A stretch of 64,000 bases of DNA from M30B19 sp041741535 (lineage in GTDB: Bacteria > Planctomycetota > Planctomycetia > Pirellulales > Pirellulaceae). The notes beneath the pieces were generated by a model. The model searched no databases. It saw only the letters and a list, made by a program, of their open reading frames with translations, and was not told where the DNA came from. Where the stretch lies: positions 9,883 to 73,882 of the forward strand of contig JBGSJV010000132.1 of the NCBI GenBank assembly GCA_041741535.1, given 5' to 3'. Positions within the stretch are counted from its first letter, which is position 1. Each line of letters opens with the position of its first letter. This document shows positions 8,595 to 16,605 of this stretch, in pieces. A program made the position numbers and the translations under genes.

Positions 8595-10247
8595 ATGGTG
8601 ATTCGGAAATTACAAAAGTGGACATGGTCGGTGCTGGCGATTTGCGTAGCGGTCGGAACTTCACTACAGGCATTGGCCCAAAGCGGTTCGGCCAATGACC
8701 CTGCCGTGATTGTGGCGATCAAGAACATCAGTTCGCAGCTCGAAGACATCAAGTATTTAGGGGAAAAGGCCGGTTTCGGCGACCAAGTTGCGATGGTCCC
8801 AATGATGGCCCGCGGTTTTTTGGGCGGTGTTGATCTGAAGAAACCAGCTGGCGTTGCCGTGTGGTTTGATGGTCAAGAGCCCATTTCGGTAGGCATGGTT
8901 CCAGTTACGGATATCGAAGCGTTACTAGATCAATTGTCGGGGTTTGGGGTCAATGTCGATGAAGAAGGCGACTTTTACTATTTGGAGACCCCAGCCGAAG
9001 ATATGGTCATCAAGGTCAAGGATGGGTACGCATTTCTGTCGAATTCTGAAGAGGCGCTGGAAAACTTGCCAGCCGACCCGGCCAAAGTTCTAGGCGATGT
9101 TAGTAAGGAATACATTTTGGGCGCGAAGGTATACGTCCAAAAGATCCCGGCTGAATTGCGGGAGATGGCTATCGAACAGATGCAGCAAGGCTTTGAACAA
9201 GCCATGGAAGAAATGGACGAAGAGGCGTTGGCCGAGCTGCAAGCTGATGCAAATGAAATGCAAATCCAGCAAGTAATCGAGTTGATTGAAAACAGCGACG
9301 CGCTGGAAGCCGGTTTGGGAGTTCAAAAGTCAGCGGACAAGCTGGTCTTTGATATGGCCTTTACGGGGCTGCCCGGCTCGAAAATGGCCAAGACTTCCGA
9401 AGCGATGCAAGGCAAGTCCAGCAAGTTCACCAAGTTCTTGGTGGATTCGGCTGCAATGAGCATGAATGGTTTCGGCGTCATGTTGGAAGATGATAAGAAA
9501 TCCGCCAAGGCGCTGTTGGCGAATTTGAAGCAAACAGCCCTGAGTGAATTGGAGAATGACGACAACATGTCTTCGGACGAGTTGGCTATGGTCCAAGGGC
9601 TGCTAAGCGATATTTTTGATATTCTGGACAGTACCATTGACGGGGGCGCCGTCGATTTTGGTGGTACGGTCATGATGGACGAAAATGGCGCTAATTTTGT
9701 CGCGGGTGCCTCTTTGGCGAACACGACCAAGTTTGATGAAATGATTGCGAAGATTGCGGGAATGGCGAAGACGCAAAACGAAATTGCAATTGAAGTGACG
9801 GACGCGTCGATTGGCGGTGTCGGTATGAAGCAAATGGTCGTGACCCTACCCGAAGGTGTCGACCAAGAGGCGATCGATATGTTCGGCGAAAAGATCACCC
9901 TCATGATGGGGCGTGATGGTTCTGCCGCGTATTTGGCAGCGGGCACAAATCCAGCTGAATCATTCGAAGCAATTCTGAAGAACTCGGGTTCTAGCGGTGA
10001 TGCGTCGGCCCAGTACAACTTCCGAGTGGTTCCGATCCTAAAGTTTGCCTCGCGAAATCCAGAAGCCAAGGAACTATTGGGAGCGTTGCTCGAAGGGTTC
10101 AAGTCGGAAAACGACCGAATCACGTTGCATCAAAAAATGATTCCAAATGGTGTCGAAATGCACGGCGCCATGGATGCGGATTTGATCAAGTTGTTTGCCG
10201 ATCTAGGTCAAATGGCACAAGGTCAAATGGGCGGCGCTGAGTTCTAG
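8595..10247 (+). CDS. Large acidic secreted protein of unknown function
   Basis: A 550-aa protein. The ATG at 8595 is preferred over the open frame to 8466 because GGGAG at 8586-8590 precedes it and because it then starts with a good signal peptide (MVIRKLQKW, hydrophobic core, cleavage after ALAQ). The mature part is acidic and rich in Ala, Glu, Asp and Met, with helical stretches around residues 175-225 (EQMQQGFEQAMEEMDEEAL) and no Cys pattern or catalytic motif that I recognise. Tracts resembling GGTVMMDENGANFVAG suggest a repeated alpha/beta fold. It may belong to a planctomycete-specific family. A clear terminator follows, so it is probably a single-gene transcript. Confidence 0.82.
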   Translation: MVIRKLQKWTWSVLAICVAVGTSLQALAQSGSANDPAVIVAIKNISSQLEDIKYLGEKAGFGDQVAMVPMMARGFLGGVDLKKPAGVAVWFDGQEPISVGMVPVTDIEALLDQLSGFGVNVDEEGDFYYLETPAEDMVIKVKDGYAFLSNSEEALENLPADPAKVLGDVSKEYILGAKVYVQKIPAELREMAIEQMQQGFEQAMEEMDEEALAELQADANEMQIQQVIELIENSDALEAGLGVQKSADKLVFDMAFTGLPGSKMAKTSEAMQGKSSKFTKFLVDSAAMSMNGFGVMLEDDKKSAKALLANLKQTALSELENDDNMSSDELAMVQGLLSDIFDILDSTIDGGAVDFGGTVMMDENGANFVAGASLANTTKFDEMIAKIAGMAKTQNEIAIEVTDASIGGVGMKQMVVTLPEGVDQEAIDMFGEKITLMMGRDGSAAYLAAGTNPAESFEAILKNSGSSGDASAQYNFRVVPILKFASRNPEAKELLGALLEGFKSENDRITLHQKMIPNGVEMHGAMDADLIKLFADLGQMAQGQMGGAEF

Positions 10248-10280
10248 GAATTTGCTGCTCAACTGCAAACAGTCGTTTGA

Positions 10281-10322
10281 TCCGGAAGTGGAAGTCTTCG
10301 GCTTTAGCTTCCGGATTTTTCG
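10281..10322 (+). terminator. Rho-independent terminator of the 8595-10247 gene
   Basis: TCCGGAAG at 10281-10288 pairs perfectly with CTTCCGGA at 10308-10315, with a 19-nt loop, followed by TTTTT at 10316-10320. Confidence 0.8.
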
Positions 10323-10354
10323 TTCCTATTTTGCCTATTTTCACGCTCTGGAGA

Positions 10355-10383
10355 TTGACTTTGGCGGTGAATCCGTTTAATCT
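10355..10383 (+). promoter_or_regulatory. Candidate sigma70-type promoter
   Basis: TTGACT (10355-10360), 17-nt spacer, TAATCT (10378-10383). It is a good match to the sigma70 consensus and lies directly after a terminator, but 320 nt upstream of the next gene. Sequence match only. Confidence 0.35.
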
Positions 10384-10704
10384 ACGACGTGAGACATTCT
10401 CCATTCCGATCGCCTTTCTTTCTCAAGAAAGTTGGTCCGGGTTGGATTGTGAGATTATGGTGAAATTGCCGAAAAAATGGTCTAGAGGGGTAGATTCATC
10501 GGCCGTTTGCAAGCATAGTATGGGCAGGTTGGGGTGGAACTGAGTCAAATTGGGGGTATGTCGAGTGGTTCGTGTCGAGACGGATCGATCACTTGATATC
10601 CGATCTTGCGATCAACATAGGCTAAGTCGGTTTAGCCGTTGAATTGTTAGGTTGGTGCTTAGGCAGCCATGTTTTCAACATCCTTTGTAGTTAGGTAGAG
10701 AGCT

Positions 10705-11832
10705 ATGAAAGAACTTTTTTCGGTTCTTCGATTGGCCGTATACGTTTTGGCTTTGCCACTGACGATCACGGCAGCTGCTTCGGCTCATCAGTGGATCAAT
10801 GCATCTGCTCGTGAGCAAGTTTCGGCATCGGCTGCAGCAAACGTTGTTCGGTTGACGGACAGCGGGATGCTTCGAGGTGTTGTGAATACTTACAACAATT
10901 CAGGCAAGACTTCGGTTGGCAATTCCGTCGTCAGTTTGCTCAAGGGCACCGAAGTGGTCGCTCGAGCGAATTCGGGAATTGACGGAGCGTTCAGTTTCTC
11001 GAACGTGAATCCTGGCAAGTACACCTTCGTTTCCGCCAGCAAAGACGCGATTTCTTCGTTTGGTATCGAAGTGGTTGCAGCGAATTCAACGGAAGGTGAG
11101 GCCGCTTTGCGAGCCTTCGCCGCTCCACGAAACTCGGTGGTTGAAGGTTTTGCATCCGCTGCTGGTAAGAACGCCGCACCTGCAGTAGACGGCATCGAAG
11201 TTTTGCGAGCCACGGAAATCGTTGACTTGGTTGACGGTGTTTTCCAAGGTAAGATCTCGGCATTTAATGGCAAGGTTTCCGGGAATACCGTTTCGTTGGT
11301 CAAGGGCAACGAAGTTGTTGCAGAAGCCACAACCGACGAACTAGGAGCGTTTGCTTTCAACGCGGTTGCTCCAGGTTTCTACTCGGTAATCGCTCGTGGC
11401 GAAGGTGGATTCGCAGCGGTCGCGGTACAGGTCAATGATTCTGCAGCGGCTGTAGCACCTGCCGAAACCGTTTACACTTCCTTGATCGTTCGTCAAGACG
11501 GATTCTCGGCAACGATGTCGGACTCCCCAGTCGAATACGAAATCGTTGAGGAAATCGTTTCGGTTGAAGTTGTTGAAGAAACACCTGTCGGCGTGCCAGG
11601 TTATGGCTACGGCAGTGGTGGAGGTTTTGGTGGCGGACAGTTTGGTGGTAGTGGCATGGGTGGCGGCGGCGGCTTCAGTTTGGGCGGGATTGGCGAGCTG
11701 ATCGGTTTGGGTATCGGTGCTTGGGTTTTGACCGAAGTTGTCGACAAGATCGATAGCAACGACAACAAGCAATGGACACCAGTTCCGAATCCTCCGGCTC
11801 CAATGAGCGGTTTCAATTGGGTTTACCTGTAA
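10705..11832 (+). CDS. Secreted protein with two carboxypeptidase-regulatory-like repeats and a Gly-rich region
   Basis: A 375-aa protein; MKELFSVLRLAVYV plus a hydrophobic core ending ASAH is a signal peptide. Two related beta-sandwich repeats follow: one near residues 60-115 (VSLLKGTEVVARA, GKYTFVSA) and one near 190-235 (VSLVKGNEVVAEA, GFYSVIA). This is the pattern of carboxypeptidase-regulatory-like or Cna-B-like domains, which usually serve as stalks or binding modules. Residues about 295-320 are almost only Gly, Ser and Phe, followed by a hydrophobic segment (IGELIGLGIGAWVL) that could anchor the C-terminus. GGTAGAGAG upstream supports the start. Cell-surface role inferred. Confidence 0.85.
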   Translation: MKELFSVLRLAVYVLALPLTITAAASAHQWINASAREQVSASAAANVVRLTDSGMLRGVVNTYNNSGKTSVGNSVVSLLKGTEVVARANSGIDGAFSFSNVNPGKYTFVSASKDAISSFGIEVVAANSTEGEAALRAFAAPRNSVVEGFASAAGKNAAPAVDGIEVLRATEIVDLVDGVFQGKISAFNGKVSGNTVSLVKGNEVVAEATTDELGAFAFNAVAPGFYSVIARGEGGFAAVAVQVNDSAAAVAPAETVYTSLIVRQDGFSATMSDSPVEYEIVEEIVSVEVVEETPVGVPGYGYGSGGGFGGGQFGGSGMGGGGGFSLGGIGELIGLGIGAWVLTEVVDKIDSNDNKQWTPVPNPPAPMSGFNWVYL

Positions 11833-11866
11833 GCTTTGCGGGTAACCAAGTTAATTGATATTTCGA

Positions 11867-11899
11867 AGCGAGTCTGGTGTGAATCAGGCTCGCTTTTTT
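11867..11899 (+). terminator. Rho-independent terminator of the Gly-rich protein gene
   Basis: AGCGAGTCTG (11867-11876) pairs with CAGGCTCGCT (11885-11894) with one G-U pair and an 8-nt loop, followed by a T run to 11899. Confidence 0.82.
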
Positions 11900-11986
11900 C
11901 GTTGATGGAGTGGTCATTCGCGAATAAATGTTGCGCCGAATTTCAATGCAGTCTTTGCGGTACGGAATACGTAGTATGGTGCAACG

Positions 11987-12086
11987 AGGCGTTGTCCTAA
12001 AAGAGGTCTGACCCTCTCTGGTCGTGTCTTTTTGTCTGAGATTTTACATGCATTTCAAAAGGTCAGACCCTTTGGGGACAAAGCCT
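11987..12086. repeat. MITE/REP-like element, copy A (100 bp, terminal inverted repeats)
   Basis: The left end at 11987-12013 (AGGCGTTGTCCTAAAAGAGG then TCTGACC) and the reverse complement of the right end at 12061-12086 (AGGCTTTGTCCCCAAAGGGT then CTGACC) agree at most positions. The element has no coding capacity. Related copies lie at 45146, 54920 and 58013, all intergenic and 97-103 bp long. Copy A is the most regular. Confidence 0.75.
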
Positions 12087-12161
12087 AGAAATCATTGGGC
12101 GTTGTTAGGATGTACCGCAACGGTTGGAGCAACGAACTGACGGATCGGTATTATTCCTCGT

Positions 12162-12167
12162 TATAAT
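12162..12167 (+). promoter_or_regulatory. Candidate -10 box (TATAAT) upstream of the Cys/Pro-rich protein gene
   Basis: A perfect TATAAT lies in a locally AT-rich stretch about 120 nt upstream of the start at 12289. No good -35 box is found at 17 nt; TGACGG-like bases lie at about that distance. Confidence 0.35.
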
Positions 12168-12288
12168 TCCTATAAACTGCATTACTCCTATTTTGTGCAG
12201 CCCCTATCTTAGCTAAACTGTTATTGCGGCGAATCGCAGAACGGGACGGTTGTCGCCAAAGCGTCCATTTATCCTTGGGAGAAAAAGA

Positions 12289-12801
12289 ATGTTCGGATCA
12301 AGATTCTTCAAGATCGTTGCAGTTTTGTCGGCTTTGGTTGGAGTGTTCACCACGACAAACTCGGCTGAAGCTGGGCTCCGTCATCGTTGTCGTGCGGTGG
12401 TTTGCCGCCCTGTGCCGTGCCCTGTTGTGGTCGTGCAACCGGTTCGCGTTATGGCCGTGCCAATGGCAATTGCTCCGCAAGCTCGAGTTCTGCCTGCTCC
12501 TGTCCGTGCTCTTCCAGTACAAGGCTGCGGTGCTCCCGGTTTTGGTGCTCCCGGTTTCGGTGGACCTCGAGTTGTTATCAAGAAATACAAGATTACAAAG
12601 ATTCGGTACAAAGTTCCGAAGAAGCCGGCGGTGGTTGTTCAACCGCGAGTTGTTCCGCAACCCTACGTTCCTGCTCCAGTGGTTTGTCCCCCGGTTTGTG
12701 CTCCTGTGATTTGCCAGCCAGTAATTTGCTGTCCAGCACCGATTATTTGTCCACCAATTTGCATCCCACGGCGATGTTGTCCAATTCGCAATTGTCGATA
12801 A
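12289..12801 (+). CDS. Secreted Pro/Val/Cys-rich small protein
   Basis: A 170-aa protein. The start at 12289 (MFGSRFFKIVAVLSALVG) follows GGGAG; the frame stays open to 12250. The signal peptide probably ends after AEAG. The mature protein is dominated by Pro, Val and Cys: a PVxxCPxP-type N-terminal part, a GAPGFGAPGFGG stretch, a basic middle (KKYKITKIRYKVPKK) and a C-terminal series of PVIC/PVICC/PIICPP repeats ending in CCPIRNC. Such composition suggests a disulfide-crosslinked envelope protein; planctomycete walls are known to be rich in cystine-containing protein, but a link here is inference. It shares a bidirectional terminator with the convergent Cys-rich lipoprotein gene. Confidence 0.83.
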   Translation: MFGSRFFKIVAVLSALVGVFTTTNSAEAGLRHRCRAVVCRPVPCPVVVVQPVRVMAVPMAIAPQARVLPAPVRALPVQGCGAPGFGAPGFGGPRVVIKKYKITKIRYKVPKKPAVVVQPRVVPQPYVPAPVVCPPVCAPVICQPVICCPAPIICPPICIPRRCCPIRNCR

Positions 12802-12894
12802 AGACTTGTTGCTCGGTTAATTGAATCTCCCAATTGAAGAACCACGATTCGGAGAATTGCGAGGCCTTCGAAGGTTGGTCAGAAAAGTTGAATC

Positions 12895-12931
12895 AAAAAA
12901 GCCATACGGTTGACGCCGTATGGCTTTTTTT
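12895..12931. terminator. Bidirectional rho-independent terminator
   Basis: AAAAAAGCCATACGG (12895-12909) and CCGTATGGCTTTTTTT (12916-12931) form a stem with a 6-nt loop, with an A run before and a T run after. It can therefore terminate both the plus-strand gene ending at 12801 and the minus-strand gene ending at 12962. Confidence 0.88.
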
Positions 12932-12961
12932 GTCAATCGATATCAAGATCACAACATCGTG

Positions 12962-13567
12962 TTAATGTCCACAGTTGCAGCCAGGCCGTCCGGATGGAGC
13001 GGGGCTGGTCACTGCGTTTTCGTAGGTAGGGACAAGCGATGCTGGCGCTTGATTGTCGTAGGCGACTTCTTCGCCGCAACAATCTGATTCGTCAATCCAC
13101 TGATCGGCGTAGCGCGTACCGAAGAAGCGAATGCCGGCAATTTTTCGGAGCAGCGACCGTACCGGCTGAGCGTGGGAATGCATCGCCATGTCGTTTCCGA
13201 CGCCGGTGAAATTGCCGTCGTAGTCACAAGGGTCCGGAGTTGGCGGTGTGCTGATCCACTCACCAAAATAGACCTCTCCGCATCCGTCACCGCAGGCCAG
13301 GCGATGTTTTAGACGCGCCGCTAATGGCATTCCGGCGTAGCCGCCAACAGGCACGTGAGTTCCGCCGTCGCACCGATCGCAATGCCCGGAATCACACGAG
13401 CCGGACGAATCGCCGCAGCTATCACAGTCCGATTCGTAATAGTCTGCGTGTACGACGCCGCTGCTTCCATAGTCGCGGTACGACAGGGGACGGTGACGCA
13501 GTCCCAAGCAACCACTGGAAATGAGAAGCGGTAACAACGCTAGCATCAACAGCGCTGGACGTTTCAT
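12962..13567 (-). CDS. Cys-rich lipoprotein of unknown function
   Basis: A 201-aa protein. The start at 13567 (MKRPALLMLALLPLL) follows GGAGATCC at the right distance and gives a typical lipoprotein signal with lipobox ISSGC; the frame stays open to 13654 without support. The segment after the lipobox contains a dense cluster of Cys and Asp/Ser (ESDCDSCGDSSGSCDSGHC), then GDGCGEVYFGEW, and the C-terminus ends CNCGH. It contains about a dozen Cys in all, so disulfides or metal binding are possible. Convergent with the other Cys-rich secreted protein. No known domain is recognised. Confidence 0.82.
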   Translation of the reverse strand: MKRPALLMLALLPLLISSGCLGLRHRPLSYRDYGSSGVVHADYYESDCDSCGDSSGSCDSGHCDRCDGGTHVPVGGYAGMPLAARLKHRLACGDGCGEVYFGEWISTPPTPDPCDYDGNFTGVGNDMAMHSHAQPVRSLLRKIAGIRFFGTRYADQWIDESDCCGEEVAYDNQAPASLVPTYENAVTSPAPSGRPGCNCGH

Positions 13568-13716
13568 TTTGGATCTCCGCAGCATGGTTTCGTGCGCCGG
13601 GTGCATCGCCGACGCTTTTGCCATACATCGGCTCGTCAAGATCGTCACAATCAATAAAATCCGTATATCCCGAAAAGTCGTCTCAGATTCCCTTTATTGA
13701 CTGACGAGGTTCGACC

Positions 13717-14277
13717 ATGAATCGCAGCACATTTCTGTTTTGCGGCGTTCTCTTCGTTTTGGGAGGTTGTTCGGATTTACGCCCAGCAAGCCAACCGGAC
13801 CCCTTTGTTGCCGAACGGCAGCGATTGATTGGAACGTGGAACGTTGACTTTCAAGTCAATGAAGAATTCGTTGACCAATTGCTTGATGGCGATCCTGAGC
13901 GTCCGCAGTCTGCCGAAGAACGGACGGTCCGCGGGATGGCGGAACAGTTGCTCGGAGATAAGTTGGATGACTTAAGCAAGAAGCTGGAGCAAACGGCAAG
14001 CAACTCCATGAAACTTCAGTTTTCCGCTGACGGCACATGGTCAAGTAAAACGGTTTTACCGGTCGCGCGAGGACAAAAGTCTGGAACGTGGACGATTCGC
14101 GAGAGTAACGCCGACGACATGCTCGTTTCGTGTACATGGAATGACGCGAAGTCCAATCAATCGGAGACGTCGGATACCCGCGTGACGTTTCTCAGTTCGG
14201 AACGAATTCGAATGGTTCCACCGAACATGGCGGGCACTGAATTGGAATTGACATTTGTCCGGGAACCTGCGAAGTAA
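13717..14277 (+). CDS. Lipoprotein of unknown function (first of a related pair)
   Basis: A 186-aa protein; MNRSTFLFCGVLFVLGGCSD is a lipoprotein signal, with Cys18 the likely acylation site. The mature part starts with a conserved-looking LIGTWNVDFQV and later has FSADGTWSSKTVLPVARG and SGTWTIRE, a beta-barrel-like pattern of G-T/S-W turns. The next gene encodes a lipoprotein with the same order of features (LIGSW, FYSDGRLG, ATGSWKE), so the two are probably diverged duplicates. Divergent from the gene at 12962-13567. Confidence 0.82.
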   Translation: MNRSTFLFCGVLFVLGGCSDLRPASQPDPFVAERQRLIGTWNVDFQVNEEFVDQLLDGDPERPQSAEERTVRGMAEQLLGDKLDDLSKKLEQTASNSMKLQFSADGTWSSKTVLPVARGQKSGTWTIRESNADDMLVSCTWNDAKSNQSETSDTRVTFLSSERIRMVPPNMAGTELELTFVREPAK

Positions 14278-14341
14278 CGGATCTTGGCCCAATGATGCCG
14301 CCAAGCGATCCGCCGTTTATGCAAAGGGAGTTGCAACGAAA

Positions 14342-15067
14342 ATGTCAGTCCGCCGATGCTCCGGTTTTGTAGTTGGTTCTGTCGTGTTAGTTAATTTTTT
14401 CGTGGGTTGTGGAGACGAGGCACCCAAAGCCAAGCCAAAATCCGATCCTCCGGCGCAAACGGCGCGGCAGGAGAACAACACGTTGCCGCCCCAATTGACG
14501 GCGACTAGTCCGCAATCCGGAAATGTCTCGACCGGAGAGAATCCGGCATTGAGCGAAACGCCCGCTGATTTGGGGGATTTGTTGAAGCCGTCGACGGCGA
14601 ATCCACTCATTGGATCATGGCTCGGTGCGGCCACCTTGGATACAAGCCTCCTAGCACAAAAGCTGGAACGGGTTGAAGGCGAAGAACGAGCGCGGTTGCA
14701 GAAGGTCGCCGACATCTTTTCGACTTACCAAGTTGCGATGGATTTCTATAGCGATGGCCGCTTGGGGATGGTGGTTCAATTCTCGTTGGATGGCAAGGAA
14801 CAATTGATTAGTGCCACCGGATCCTGGAAAGAAGTTCAGCGAGATGCTGAGTCGATCGTCGTCGAATTGGTGGAGCAGATTGAAGGTCAAGCCGCGAACA
14901 CGAGCCAGGTACGAATCATGATCCATCCTGACGGCCAACAAATTGCTCGTCCGGCCGAGTTGGACGCTCAACTGTCCGTTTGCGAGCCAATGTTCATATT
15001 CAATCGTATTCCCGAAGATTTTGCCCAGCAGATGGCCGCTCAGCCGGACGGGACAATGTTAAAGTAG
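14342..15067 (+). CDS. Lipoprotein of unknown function (second of a related pair)
   Basis: A 241-aa protein. The start at 14342 follows GGGAG; the open frame reaches back to 14255 inside the previous gene but has no signal there. The signal peptide ends in lipobox FFVGC. A Pro/Ser/Thr-rich linker (about residues 25-90) leads to a domain with LIGSWLGA, MDFYSDGRLGM and ATGSWKEVQ, matching the layout of the preceding lipoprotein. It is 64 nt downstream of that gene on the same strand, so co-transcription is likely. Function unknown. Confidence 0.8.
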   Translation: MSVRRCSGFVVGSVVLVNFFVGCGDEAPKAKPKSDPPAQTARQENNTLPPQLTATSPQSGNVSTGENPALSETPADLGDLLKPSTANPLIGSWLGAATLDTSLLAQKLERVEGEERARLQKVADIFSTYQVAMDFYSDGRLGMVVQFSLDGKEQLISATGSWKEVQRDAESIVVELVEQIEGQAANTSQVRIMIHPDGQQIARPAELDAQLSVCEPMFIFNRIPEDFAQQMAAQPDGTMLK

Positions 15068-15185
15068 GTGCCCTGCGGTAAAATTCGTGTCTATGTGCGT
15101 CGCAGGACTTGCACCAGTCGTGCCGAGCCATCCGAAAATGCCGTGTTTCGCTTGGTGTTGCTTCCGAAAAACCTAAGTAGTAGCC

Positions 15186-15238
15186 GCCCCGAGCTTCGTT
15201 CGAGATGCTTGGGGCAGGCACGGGGTTTCTCTGCCTGC
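15186..15238. repeat. Two adjacent hairpins upstream of the PDZ protein gene
   Basis: GCCCCGAGC (15186-15194) pairs with GCTTGGGGC (15207-15215) with one G-U pair, and GCAGGCA (15214-15220) pairs with TGCCTGC (15232-15238). The arms overlap by two bases, so the hairpins may compete. There is no T run, so this is not a classic terminator. Confidence 0.5.
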
Positions 15239-15258
15239 GGAAAGCGACGAGCGGTGTT

Positions 15259-16200
15259 ATGGGACGAACAAACTATTACTGGTCGACGATTTTGACGTTG
15301 GGATTTGTAGCGTTACTGCTTCCGGGACAACTGTTCGCGGCTCAGCAGAAAAGCAACGACGACAAGCTGAAAATTGGCAACGGTGCGATCTTGCGCCGTT
15401 TGTTTGGCGACGCGGAGTCGACCAAGCAAAAAATGGAAAAGGCTCGGACCGCCCAAAAAGAGAGCTTCGATGCGACGCGGCAACGCTTGGCCAGTGAAAC
15501 CGAACGGCTAAAGGAAAAGCTGGGCTTCAAGCAACCTGCCGACAAAGAGGAATCGCGGGATGAGGAACCCTCCATTGCCGAACGAAATCCAGTTCGGAAT
15601 TCTTCCACGGCCGAGCCACGCAGCCAATTCGCTCCACAAGCTCCAAACCGTCTTTCGATCTCTGACCAAGCGCGGACTCGAACCCCAGCCACGCCTGCGG
15701 CGGCAATCGTCCGTCCGCCAGCTCAACCGCTGAATACTCAAGGTCGGTCGGCGCCCATTCGTCCAGCAGCGAACGTACCGTCATCCAATCAGGTGCCCCG
15801 CCTCGCCATTTCGGACGAAGCACCGGCACCGCGAAACCAACCGAGAGTTCCTAGCCAACCCACGTTTGTTTCACCGCCTGCCGGGACAACCGCGACGAAC
15901 TCGTCGACCTTGGAAGTCGAAGACCCGAAGCCAACCCCAGCGACGTTTGGTGCCTTTGGGATTATCGTCGATGCCAATGCCTCGGGGTTGTTGATCAAAT
16001 CCGTCAAACCAAAATCCGTGGCTGCGAATATTGGCCTTCGTGCCGGCGACCGGATCACCAATGTTGCGGGTCTAGATGTCACAGCGGTTGAGGAAATCGA
16101 TAGCTTGGTCGAAGTCTTGGAGCCTGAAGACGAATTTGAAATCACTTTCCAGCGTGATGGCAAGACTCAAACGGACTCCTTTTCGATCCCAAAATTATAG
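15259..16200 (+). CDS. Exported PDZ-domain protein with coiled-coil and Pro-rich linker
   Basis: A 313-aa protein. The start at ATG 15259 (MGRTNYYWSTILTLGFVALL) gives a good signal peptide ending LFAAQ; the ribosome-binding site is weak, and the frame is open to 15205. Residues about 55-100 are charged and helical (MEKARTAQKESFDATRQRL, ETERLKEKLG), likely a coiled coil. A long Pro/Ala/Arg-rich linker follows. The C-terminal 90 residues are a PDZ domain: FGAFGIIVDANASGLLIKSV, then LRAGDRITNVAGLDV. There is no protease domain, so it probably acts as a binding or scaffolding protein in the periplasm. Confidence 0.85.
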   Translation: MGRTNYYWSTILTLGFVALLLPGQLFAAQQKSNDDKLKIGNGAILRRLFGDAESTKQKMEKARTAQKESFDATRQRLASETERLKEKLGFKQPADKEESRDEEPSIAERNPVRNSSTAEPRSQFAPQAPNRLSISDQARTRTPATPAAAIVRPPAQPLNTQGRSAPIRPAANVPSSNQVPRLAISDEAPAPRNQPRVPSQPTFVSPPAGTTATNSSTLEVEDPKPTPATFGAFGIIVDANASGLLIKSVKPKSVAANIGLRAGDRITNVAGLDVTAVEEIDSLVEVLEPEDEFEITFQRDGKTQTDSFSIPKL

Positions 16201-16447
16201 CGAAGTTGCACCAAGTTCTCGGACCTGGCTTTGGCTCTAACTCCAGGCAACTTTTGCCGAAAAGGTCTTTATCCGAAGGGTTGATGCAGCCTCGGCTGGC
16301 GGTGCAAGCTGGCTGCAGGCGGCCGGAATGTTCCGAAGGTCTGCCTCGCAAGTATCTTTTCCAGACATACCCGTTATTGGTACATCGACTTGTGTCGGCC
16401 CGTTGGGCCTTATTGGTTGCCGCCATTTCAACCCGGGGCCTAACGAC

Positions 16448-16595
16448 CCCGGCAGAGGTTTTGTCGGCCTTCCAGGCCTAAGACGCTCGGCCCGTTCAGG
16501 CCGGAGACGCGGTCGCGGTGTTTATTGAGTCAGCACGGAATCCCGGCAGAGGTTTTGTCGGCCTTCCAGGCCTAAGACGCTCGGCCGTTCAGGCC
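16448..16595. repeat. Direct repeat pair (55 bp, 2 copies) rich in GGCC palindromes
   Basis: Positions 16448-16502 and 16542-16595 are the same sequence except for one missing C in copy two. Each starts CCCGGCAGAGGTTTTGTCGG and contains GGCCTTCCAGGCC and GGCC(C)GTTCAGGCC, both palindromic. More palindromes of the same style (GGCCCGTTGGGCC) lie just upstream. The whole intergenic stretch 16201-16605 has no supported coding frame. Confidence 0.85.
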
Positions 16596-16605
16596 TGCGT
16601 CTTGT

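Larger units (their letters stand above)
10248..10704. other. Intergenic region with terminator and promoter-like sequence
   Basis: 457 bp between two plus-strand genes. It holds the terminator at 10281-10322 and a promoter-like pair at 10355-10383, and ends with a purine-rich ribosome-binding site (GGTAGAGAG) before 10705. I see no coding frame with a ribosome-binding site. If the promoter-like pair is real, the next gene has a 5' leader of about 320 nt, or a small RNA is made here. Confidence 0.4.
11833..12288. other. Intergenic region with terminator, MITE-like element and promoter
   Basis: 456 bp. In order: the terminator at 11867-11899, the 100-bp inverted-repeat element at 11987-12086, an AT-rich promoter-like stretch near 12150-12210, and GGGAG upstream of the start at 12289. 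No coding frame is supported. Confidence 0.5.
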
